From positions 4,774,001 through 4,838,000 of the forward strand of contig OY755172.1 in assembly GCA_963576735.1 (NCBI GenBank): a stretch of DNA of 64,000 bases, written 5' to 3'. Made by a program: the position numbers and the translations under genes. Position 1 is the stretch's first letter. Every line of letters begins with the position of its first letter. Of this stretch, positions 27,901-39,900 are shown piece by piece. This stretch comes from Bedellia somnulentella. Lineage: Eukaryota; Arthropoda; Insecta; Lepidoptera; Bedelliidae. The notes beneath the pieces are model-generated. The model did no database searches and was not told the DNA's origin. It saw nothing but the letters and a program-made list of their open reading frames with translations.

Positions 27901-30900
27901 CTCGCCGAGTATTGCCAGTTAGTATCGACTATTGTATGATCTTGCTATAAATTTTAAAATGATTGCGGCGCGGGAGTCGCTGTACGGCGCCGTCTACGTG
28001 CTCGCCGAGTATTGCCAGTTAGTATCGACTATTGTATGATCTTGCTATAAATTTCAAAATGTTCGCGGCGCGGGAGTGTAGGTGCTGTACGGCTCGATGA
28101 GTGTTGCCAGTTAGTATCGACTATTACACGATATACTCACAGCTATGAGTTTCAAAATGTTCCCAGCGCGGTCCGTTTGCAACATAATCTCTTAACCTTA
28201 GTCCAGTACTAATCCTTGTGTGTGCTTTACAGAGAGGAGTGCGTGATGCGCGAGGCGGTGTCCCCGCTGCTGGTGTGCGCGGGCGGAGCGGGGGGCGGGG
28301 GGCGCGCCGCCGCCGTGTGCGTCCACGCCGCGCTCAAACTATCCGCGCGACTGCTACGGATGTACGAGCTACGCGGGGATCGTAGTGCAGCTAGCGAGGT
28401 ACCATATACACACTACACACACACATATACGTTTGGTCGCGCCGCCGCCGTGTGCGTGCACGCCGCGCTCAAACTGTCCGCGAGACTGCTACGAATGTAC
28501 GAGCTGCGAGACCGTAGTGCAGCTAACGAGGTATATTCTGCATGCGCATACACACACTTACTTGTTGGAGCTAATCAAGCACGGAGTAAGGGGCGTGCCA
28601 TTAGAAAAGAATTTCTAGACATGCTTCCTACATTTGTAACCAAATAATTACTGCCTCTTTCCCAAAAACTACAAATACTTATTTCATAAACTCCAAGACT
28701 TCGAAACCGAAATTTTTTTTATAAAATGTACTACCATCAATCATCAGACAGAAAAGAAACATTTACATATTTAGGGGCACGGCAGTGCCCTTCGCCAAGA
28801 CGAGCGCCAAGCAAAACTGCCGTACCATCTTTTACTTACTGGAACCATTTTGCTGCATTTTCAGGCCCCTATAAGTTTTGGATAAGCCCAAAACGCAGGA
28901 ATTTGCCATCCAGTAATCTATACACAAATAACACTAAAATAAAAAATAAGCAAATCTATTGAAATATACCAATATACCCAGGTTTCAACAAAAAAAAGTA
29001 AAATCCCACCAAAACCATTCTGTAAAACACTAGTCAAGTCTCAATGGAGCTGCCAGTTTATCTCTAAAAAGTAATGAAATCTAGACTAAGTCGTGTCAAG
29101 CCTAAGTTCCTTACTGAGAGGGTACAAGTACGATGAGGCGTTTCGATGAATCTCTCATTCACTTATAAGAGACAACCGATTAATTTAAGAATAACCTATG
29201 ATGGTAAAATTATAAGAGAAGTTGAATCGACAAAATTCTTAGGATTTACTCTAGACACTTTTTGTAATTGGAAGAATCACGTAGACAACATATGCACAAA
29301 ACTAGAAAAATACTTGTTTGTCATTTATCGTATAAGGTATGTTATATCAGAGAGTGCCGCCCTTAACTGCTATCACGGATATGTTTCCTCAGTTTCAGAA
29401 AAATTGTATCCGTATACTATGCGGTGCTGATTTTTTGGATAGCTGTGTGCCGCTTTTCAAAAAATTAAAAATATTACCCTTTCCATCGCTATACATTTTG
29501 GAGCTCTTAATATTCACTTACAAGAATCCGAATCTATTTAACTTGAGACCGCCAAAAAACAGACCGCAACGGGGTAATCATAATGTACAATACGAGCATT
29601 CTGCTGCAAAATGTCTGGCTATTTGTCAGCGAAATAGTTATGACATGTGTATCAAATTGTTTGATACAATTAGTGACGACATGAAAAAGTTAACATTTAA
29701 TAAATTTAAAACTGTCTTATTTAATTACTTGATTGACAACTGTATATATTCTGTTAAAGACTTCATAACAAAGTGTAATATCTGAATTAATAAATTAATA
29801 TTTGAATGTATTCTTATTGACCTATTGTCATCAATATTTAATATTTACACGCCGCAAGGCAGAACAGGAAGAACATTTGTAATAAAAAAAACCTACCACC
29901 GCATATACTCTTGTTTCTTGTAAATAAAGGATTTTTATTTATTTTCATCGCACTAATCTAAGCTTATATACTATTATCTATTGTAGTTGTTAGAAGAAGC
30001 CCTGGGCGGACTGAAGCCGTTGTTGTGCAGCGAGGACATGGAGGTGCAGGAACGCGCGCACAACGCTCAGGCGTTGCTGGAGGAAGTACAGGAGAGTATA
30101 GCTGGAGAAAACGTCACCGAATTGTTCTCTACCGATGAACAAAGGTAGGATAATGTTACGATGTAAGATTACATTAATTATGGCAACATGATATATTAGA
30201 ATAGAATAGAAAACTTTTTATTGTACATCACAGTTAAAAACATTCTTAAATAGAAGTACAATTCGGTATGCAAAGTTTTACAAAAGTGATGCTGATTAGA
30301 AAACCCTCGAAATGGTTTTCTAATCAGCATCATATTATGTTTTCAAAACATATTTTCTTGAAATTAAATCAAACAAAGCTAAGATGACCGTTGTTTTAAC
30401 AAAATACTGTAACAGTTTTTGACCTTCAGCCTTGTTTCAAAGACAATCGTTTTTGCAGTTTATTAATAAAATATCGAAAATCATAGGTTTGTTTAGTATA
30501 ATATCGAAATAATTTCATTTGACATCACAAATTCGTGATATGTTTTGCAATCAGCAACATTTTTATAAAACATTTCGCTTCATTTGCATGTCGCTACGAG
30601 ATTGTATCGATCGATGACGTCATTAAGTACAAAAGTTGAACGATCTTTAAAAAATCATAACTTTACAATTACTCATTTTAAATGGAATATATTCAAATTA
30701 GTCTTTTATATCGTGTTTACCATCGAATAAAAATATTTTATAAATACCAAAAGAAAACTTTGCATACCGAATTGCCGGTCTTATTGCTTAGATGGTGTCA
30801 CAGTCGAATTATATGTTTCACTCTTTTGATTACCTATTCTGTCCTTATGTCATTTTAATCTGCCATTGTCTACTTTGAGAAAGCTACAGTTTCTGGTGTA

Positions 30901-33900
30901 AGAAAACTTATAGCTAGAACTTTGAAAAAAAACATTGTCTATAACATAGTTTTTATTCAGCAGCAATGGTGATAATGTAGAAAAACTGTTAAATGGAGGA
31001 GCCGGATTTAGCAACGGAGTAATAGAACAATTAGCTGAATTATTTGAAGGAGAACTCAAACCAGTCGCACCAAAAGCTCAGAAGAAAGTGCCTATACCAC
31101 CCGAGTAAGTTAAAATTTTACTAATTAATAGTAATTATTTTGTTTTATATGCAAACGGTTGCGCATGTGTCGCGCGGCGTGGTCAACAATTTAAACTTAC
31201 AATGTAATTTAATAATATTGTTCGAAGAAGCTTTCATTTTGTACCTGATCTCTCTTTGATCCGAACTCATCCGATCTCAGTGACACAGTGCCATCCCTCT
31301 CGATCGCGTCACGTCAGTCTGCTCGAAGTGAAAACATATAAGGTTGATCACGTCTTTAGCCTAGCCCCGAATAACTCAGTTTTCCTAATGTCCTTGCTGT
31401 TGAGACTGATAAATGAAAATCACGATTTACGACTAAAATATCTAACTTATTTCATTTAATACACTCAATGATACGTAACCGACATCCGATAGTTACAAGT
31501 GTTTGGAACGGTTAGCGTAGGGTATCTGAACATGGCGAGCGAGAGCTGCGTAAGCGCTACGTACGGTACCCCTACATAAACAAAACGAAATATACATATA
31601 ATTGATATATGTGTAGTGATATCTATTCCGCGGATTCACTCGCACACTAGCAGCGTCCCTCTCCTAATCCTACATCGCGGTATAAAAGTATTTCTCAAGC
31701 TAAGGGTAAATATCAATTCAAAGTTTAGTACACAGTGGGATTTACTGGTTCATATATCTTTGCTGTTCCCATATGCAAATCATACAACTTACATATACTC
31801 ACGACTATGAGTTCCTAGAAGGAGTAGCCAGAGCTTCGTATTAATAAAATTCCTCAGCCACTATTGGAGGCTGAGTGAGGTAGATAATATAACATATACT
31901 CACGTCGTTAATTCGCATTGGGGTTAGTAGAGACTATATCGATTGCCACTTCGTACGATACTTGCAAACCCTTCTAGCTTGGTTATCTGAGGAAAATATA
32001 GTAAAGTAAAAGCTTTGTGGTCTTCAACCGCATCGGCCAAAAATCACTCAAAAAGCCCCAATCCCAACACCCTTAGTTGCCTTTTACGAACAGCCACATC
32101 AAGAAATAGGCCAGTGTTATTCCTACACTACACTCATGTATAGTATATATGCTGTGTAGTGTCGGCTTCGAATAGTACTACTCCATTTCTTCCGGTGGGT
32201 GTACGTAAGAGGCGACTAACGGTATTGGGGCTATTAAGGGATTTTTGGGCGATGCGGTTGGAGATCCATCACCAACAACCTTTATTTCACCATCTTTTCC
32301 CCACTCAACTTTCCAAAAGTGGCTGGGGAATTTCTAATTCCTTAGCTCTGGCCACCCCTTTTAGGGATTTATAGCCGTGAGTATATGTATGTATGTATGT
32401 ACTACACTCATACTTAAATAAAATATTATAATTTGTTTCAGGCTGGATCTAGCAGAGTGGTCTCAGCGCGGCTGGTCATCAGATAGCGAGTCAGACAGCG
32501 AATCGGAGCAAGCTGTGTTCTCTAGCGCAACCGCTGACGCGCCTGCACCGCTAGCTACGCCGCTCTCTGAACATGAACTGCATATGGTATGTGGATGTAG
32601 ATATCGTCGTCTTGTACATCCTATTAATATTTTAAATGCGAAAGTTTATATGTTTGAGGCGAAAAGGCTCCTTAAGTACATATTGTATATGAATGAAATT
32701 TGGTAAAATGCTAGATAATTACCCAAATTAAAAAATAGGATACTTTTTATCCCAGAAAAATATGTCTAATAAAATATTCACGACTGGTTGAACTTAGAAT
32801 ACCAAAAAACGCCTAAAATTTTATTACAAGCGAATTTGACAGTACGAAGTCTGTCGGGAAGGTAGTTGCTATATATTTTGATGTTTTTGTTGGAACAGTA
32901 TTTCGTGGTCCGATGGTTAATCTAGATGTGGTAGTTGGGTCCATCTCAAAGCCAAACGTGCGAACCGAACTCAAGGGTGCTTGCGTAACTTAAGCGGGTT
33001 ACATGCGCGTGTATTATGCGTAAGCTATTCAAGTGACTCGCTTGTACACGGTGCAAGTAACGATGAATGGTACTTGCGCAAGCCTTATACGCAACGCAAG
33101 TTATGTGTTTGGGGTGAAGAGCTAAATGTTTACTTTTCACGTAGCTTTATGAGCACAACTCAAATTGTGTGTCAAATTGTTTTGACGAACGTATTTTTAA
33201 ATATAAAATTGACTAGTATGATTTCATTTTAAACCAAATAATAACATAATGAATTGTAACATGCTTGAGTTAAACTAAACAAGTGGCAGGTGATTAGTCC
33301 ATGTTACATGCACGAATCAATGGACCCGCACATGTTATTTATATTGCTGTTTCCTTGTGTTGCATACAAGGACTCTAAGATCGCCGCCATTATTTAAACT
33401 ATAAATCTGTCAACCCATTACATAAGCTTTTCTACAGTTGATCTTAACAAACCTTACTATAATGTCTTTAGCTCCGCGAGGCCCGACGACAAGAGCAAGC
33501 GAATAATCCTCACTACCTGAAAGATGACTCGCCGCGGTATCAGAACGATGACGTGCCTATTGCGGAAATAGCCCTTGAGGTTCCTTTGGAGATACATGGT
33601 AAGATAATATATATTATCTTGGAATTAGGTTGGGGTATGGGGAACTTTATGTACTGAGATTGGAGTTTTTCAGTTGGCATTTTAAAATTGATGGGTTTTT
33701 TGTATTTATTGAGATTATCAAACAAGGTACTTACAACAAAAGCATTCACAAGAATCTTTAAATTGCTACATTGCCAAAATTTCACACAGAATCAATAATT
33801 TGAAATGGGACTAGCGCTTTTGAGATTAACATTGGGCATATGTTGAAAAGATAAGTTTATATCTACGCAATGTAAAGAATGTATTTTTTTTTTAGCCAAG

Positions 33901-36900
33901 AGATCTGACAAATATTTGATTGCGAGAGAAAACTCAAAGAAATCCAAAAAGGAGAAGAAGTCACCTAAGAAACGGAAGAGCAAAAAAGACAAACATTCCA
34001 ATGAATCAGAAAGCGAAGGTAAATAAAAAAATATTTGATTGTCAGTTTGCAGATAAACAGAACAAACATATAATCATGTTACATTTTCTCACCTGCTCTT
34101 CACAGTACCAAAGTTTTGCTAAACTAGTGTATTAGGAGAACATCCCTTACTGCCACATCGATTCCACCACGTATAATAAGTTTAATTTGCATACGAGTCT
34201 CACTTTTGGTGGACCATCCATTACTTCCAAATATAATTCCTTCAGCTACTGAGTAACAATTTGCTTAATACAGAGGAGGCAGAGTCGTCCCGTTCGGCCT
34301 GATGACGGGCGGTGAGCTACCGGAAGACGAGGCCTCCTCCGACGACGCTAATAAGTTTACTTTTGAGGGGTCACAAAAATTTGGGGGATCGTCCATTACT
34401 TCCACATAGATTTCCAGCAGCCAGTGAGTCTAATAACAATTCGCCATCAGCTACTGAGTTTAATAAACAATGTGGTTAATACAGAGGAGGTAGAATCTTC
34501 CCAGCCAGCGGTGATGTCGGGCGGGAAGCTGCCTCCTCCGGTGACGCGTAATAAGTTTAATTTTAATGGGTCACAAAAAATTGGGGAATCATGCCTTACT
34601 TCCACAAAGATTTCCATCAGCTACTGAGTCTCTACTATGTGTAATTACAACTTACTTAATACAGAGGAAGTAGAATCGTCCCGTCCGGCGGTGATGACGG
34701 GCGGCGAGCTGCCGGAGGGCGCCGCCTCCTCCGACGAGGACAGCGCGCCGCACCAGCACAGCGCACTGGACTTGGATCTGGACCTGTGCGTATACCATAC
34801 ATCACCACACCCTGACATTCATACATGTACTAATAAAAAACCGTAGATAAGTTATGCGCGCTCATAAGTGGCACTTAAAAAACAGGCTAAATGGCTCATC
34901 TGACTTAAGTCGCACACTAGCTGCCGTCGCAACCGTTCACCTGTTTTGGCGTGTTTGTTTATCAAAATAATAATTATAACATACATACATATACTCACGC
35001 CGTTAATTCCCATTGGGGTAGGCAGACTATCGATTGCCACTTCGTACGATCCTGGCAAACCTCTCTTGCTTCGTCTACATCCATCAATCTTTTCATACAT
35101 GCTCTTTTATTCTTCATACTTCGGACGCCTGCCTTTTTGAGCACACTTTCAATTTGGTCCAAGTGTGTCTTTCGTGGCCGTCCTCTACTAACATTACCTT
35201 CCACATTAGCTCTATAGATACCTTTTACCAATTTCCTATCATCCATCCTCTCGATGTGCCCAAACCATCTCAACATTCCTTTTTCTATCTTACTTACAAT
35301 ATCATCTTTCACACCACACTTTTCACGAATAACACTATTTCTCACTCGGTCACATAATCTAACATTACAAATTTTTCTGAGGGACCTCATCTCTACTGCA
35401 TTCACTCTGCTCTCATGCTTCTTCTGACACACCCAACATTCGCTTCCATACATAAGCGTAGGAACAAGAAAGGCATCATGCACAGCCACTCGGGCCCTTT
35501 CGGACACCGATTGACTAGACATTAGACTATCGAATGCTCCATTAATCGAATTACCCTTTTTCACTCTTCTCTCAATATCTTTCCACACAACACACTTTCC
35601 ATCTCTAGTAAACATACTTCCCAGATATACAAACTCATTTACTTGTTCCACTCTCTTACCATTAATCTCAATCACGCATTCGGTCATATTCTCCTCTCTT
35701 TCAAAAACCATGGTTTTAGTTTTATCCACATTCACTTTCATTCCCTTTCTTTCAAATGACGCACATGCAATATTCATCATCTCTTGCAACTCTTCCGCCG
35801 ACGATGCAAGTAGCGCTTGATCGTCAGCATACAAGAGGCATTTAACAATGAATCCACCCATTCTTAGTCCATAATAACTTTCACGCAATTCTGTCAAACG
35901 GTCATCCATGAAAAAATTGAAGAGCCACGGAGAAGCAACACAACCCTGTCGGACACCCCTAGAAATACCAAACCAGTCAGTGTTTTCCCCGTTTACTCTT
36001 ACACATGCACTAGAATCCTCATAGAGTGAAACCAACGCACGTATAAGTTGACTCCCCAAACCGAACTTGGATAACACCTCCCACAAACACTTTCTTACCA
36101 CCCTATCTAAATCAATGAAGGAGCAATACACCTTTTGGTTCTTGGCTAAGAACTTTTCGGTGATGCTCCTTAGAAGATTGATGAGAAGATTTGATCCATA
36201 CATCCCATTCCTTTCCTAAATCCTGCTTGCACATCCCATATTTTCTCATCAGTTTCATTCATCACTCTTTCAATCAATACCTTTGCATACAATTTACCGA
36301 CAATGCTGAGTAGGCTAATGCCGCAGTAGTTTTTAGCCTCCTGGCGTGACCCTTTTTCTTTATACAGGGGCACAATCACCGCCTTGCACCAGTCTTGTGG
36401 TACTTTGCCACTCGACCAGCACTTTTGGAAAAGGAAGTACAACCAAGAAGCCACCAACCCTTTACCAGCCCTCAGCATTTCGATAGTTATCCTATCATAC
36501 CCTGCCGCCTTCCCTATTTTCATACTTTTTATTGCTTTCATTATTTCTTCCATACTGATCTCATTTTCACTAAAGGCACCCATCGCATCGTCCCAATCAA
36601 CATTACTGCCGATTGGCGAAGAAACTAAATAAACTAAACTAAATAAATAAGTTTTAATTATAATTTCTCATAAATTAGGTGAATCGTGTGTATAGATCTA
36701 AATTATTCTTTGTCAATTGGTAGTCTTAGTGTCATATTTCACGTCGGTACAGAGAAAATATGTTTATCTCTTTTTAGCGCTTGCTATGAGATGTGCTATC
36801 ACGCCTACATTTCAAATGTATTTCTTGGTGTGTTGTTTGTATATATTTCTAGTGGTGTGCGTACATCTGCCGCGATCGGTGCCACTCGTAAGCGCCGGTT

Positions 36901-39900
36901 TCCTAGTAAATAACCTATCTAACGTTTTTTAGTACATCTATGCTGACACTGGTGTAGAGATATTTCCTCACAGCCCATGTACATCCCCACCAAAGGACTC
37001 GAGCCTACCTTATATAGGATGATTTGGCCTTAGTCCATCACGCTGGCCAATTGCGAATTTGCAGACTAACCAGTATTCGTATTTTTATTTGTTCAACGAT
37101 TACAGTACTAACACATAAAAATACATTTAACAAAACTCTAGCTTCATAAATTAGGCTTTGTCTTGCATGAAAACGTGGAGAATATGGATTTGCTTAATTG
37201 ATTACTTTCTAGCTTCGTTTACATCCATAAATCTTTTCATACACGCTCTTTTATTACATACATACATATACTCACGGCTATAAATCCCTAAAAGGGGTAG
37301 CCAGAGCTGAGAAATTAGAAGAAAATAGAGAAATTAGAAATTTCTCAGCCACTTTTGGAAGTTGAGTGGGGAAAAGATGGCAGAATAAAGGTTGTTGGTG
37401 ATGGGTCTCCAACCGCATCGCCCAAAAATCCCTTAAAAAGCCCCAATACCGTAAGTCGCCTCTTACGTACACCCACCGGAAGAAATGGGGTAGTGCTATT
37501 CTAAGGCGACACTACACAGCTAAGCTCATTTATTATTGAGAAATATAGAACCAGAACAACACCGTTGCAGTGACACACATACTTATACAAATATTTACAC
37601 CATTAACAGCGACATAAACACACACACCACACTGTCACATTTAGAATCTTTATTTTTTTTAAATTTAATTTTCATAAAAAGAGCTTATGAGTATTGGTGC
37701 ACAATTTAGTTAACATTGAAAATGTATATTATAAAATAAAGGAAAGACTAAAGTTGCCTATTTCATGCCTATACCATAACCACACCCATCAACTAAGCTC
37801 AAAAACGATACAACTATCAATATTTATTATACGATCAAACCTTTAGTGATACAATTAAAATAACCTCGAACTTCAATTAACTCAACAACTCTCTAATAAT
37901 AACTAATATTGACAGGCCACTTCGTGACGACGAACTGCTCACAACAAGAATACAAAGCTACCCGTCTCCGGACGCGGGCCTACTCAAGGACAAACCGAGT
38001 GATTCCAAAAAGATCAAAAATGAAAAATTATCTAAACCGCATAAAACTGATAAAAAGAAGAAGAAAACACATCGTGTCAAGGAAACCAATGATCTGTTAT
38101 TAATAGGGGATGATAAACCTGTGGACGCTCCAGCTCAAGAAAATAGTGTAAAGAGTACTAAATCAAAGACTGAGAAGCATAAGAAGTCGAAAAAGGATTC
38201 GAAAGACAAGGAGTCTAAGCCTAAGAAATCGTTAAAGAAGGGTAAGTTGTAAACATTGCATCTGTTTTTACTAGTCATTAGTATATCATATAAACTTCAA
38301 ATGATAAATCTATTAGATCGACGATTTCCACACTTTGTCTGTGTCTAAGACCATGTCCGAAAACTCTTCGTACGAAATGAAACTTCACCTTGTGGGCATC
38401 CTCTTGTGACGTTGGCTCTGTAGTTAATTAAATACTACGTACAGATCCACAAACTTTTCTTGGCCGGTGAGAGCGTCGCTGTCATCGATATTAGTATTGC
38501 CAGTAAATAAAAATTAACCATTATAAGGGTAACAGTTTTATATCATACAGGCTACTTTATTTTCTCTTAGTCGGAGAGCATTTCTCCACTTCCCGTAACC
38601 CACACCGCTATAGTCATGTGCTTACAACTTTGCGGATGGTGTTAGCCTACGACGTTCACAAATCAGTTCTTAATACGATAAAATTAGCAATTCTTTTCTT
38701 TTATATTGAATTCTAAAAGAAAAGCATTTATTAATAATCCAAGAATATTATATAAATAATAGTCATTAAAAAAGTTACCTCTACAAAAAATATTAAAAAG
38801 AAAATGATAATTTATTATATACGTAGGTCACACTATAAGTTTTATTTAGTTGAGAGCTAACTGATAATGACAGTCTGAAATTTCAAAATGGCGACAGTAG
38901 TACCAATTTAGCCGTCGGCCAAGAAAAGTTTGTGGGTCTTTACGGCTCGTCGTTCCAGCATTCACTCTCTTTCAGGATATTGTTAATGTTCTATCATCTC
39001 CTTCCTTCTTTATGCTTTTATGATTCGGTACGCAAAGTTTTTTTATTAGATGTTTATGCTAAACTTAACACAATTATAAAAGACTAATATGAATATTTTG
39101 AATTTCATAATAAACAATTATCAAGTACGGCGGTGTTTCTAAAAGTTTTTCATAACTCTCTTGGTCTGTTTCTGTTCGGGTGCCTTCAACATTTTTCAGC
39201 CTGTTAAATACTTACCAGTCATTTGTCGACAGTATATTTCTTACGCCGTTGCATTCGATTTTAACTTTAAATGATTTCCCAAAATAAAAAGTAGCCCAAG
39301 CTGAGGTAAGAGGTAATATTTTTTAACAAGCCCATTTATAAATTTTTGTGTGATTTAGCAAAAAAACAAATAGCGGTACATAAAATTATTTTTCTAACGA
39401 ATAAGTAATTGCTTAGAGCGAAGTATGATTTCAATAGCTTCAAAGTCCATAATTTATCGTTTTATAACGATGTGACGAAAACAAACAAAATCGAACGGAC
39501 TATTTTAATTCAAACATTGTAAGAGATAACACCTGCACTACGAGAACTTGTATCTTGAGGTCATTAACCTCGCGTGAACTAAACACAAGCACATGTTTGT
39601 AATCAAATAATTATAAACCGATTCAATGTAGTATTTGCAGCTGATTAGAGTAGGTTATGGTTTGTTTGGTATAAGTTCTTTTCAATAGTTAGTCATTAAA
39701 GTTAAATACCATTATAAAAATACGCTGGCCCTGAAACGACTCATATATGACTTGTCACATGAGAAACTGACAGTTTATCCATACCAAATCTGTCAGTTTC
39801 TCACATCTAATGTGGCATACTCGCTCTCACAAGCATCATGCTACTAGTGCTGGTGTCCCTAAACCAAAAGAATTCTTATCGAGTCGACAGTTTGACCTGG

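Noticed and set aside
27098..28059. Regular 100-bp repeats could suggest a CRISPR array or a centromeric satellite.
   Set aside because: There are no unique spacers: the whole 100-bp unit repeats. Its coding half matches AP3D at the right place in the gene, so it is a local exon-derived tandem array.
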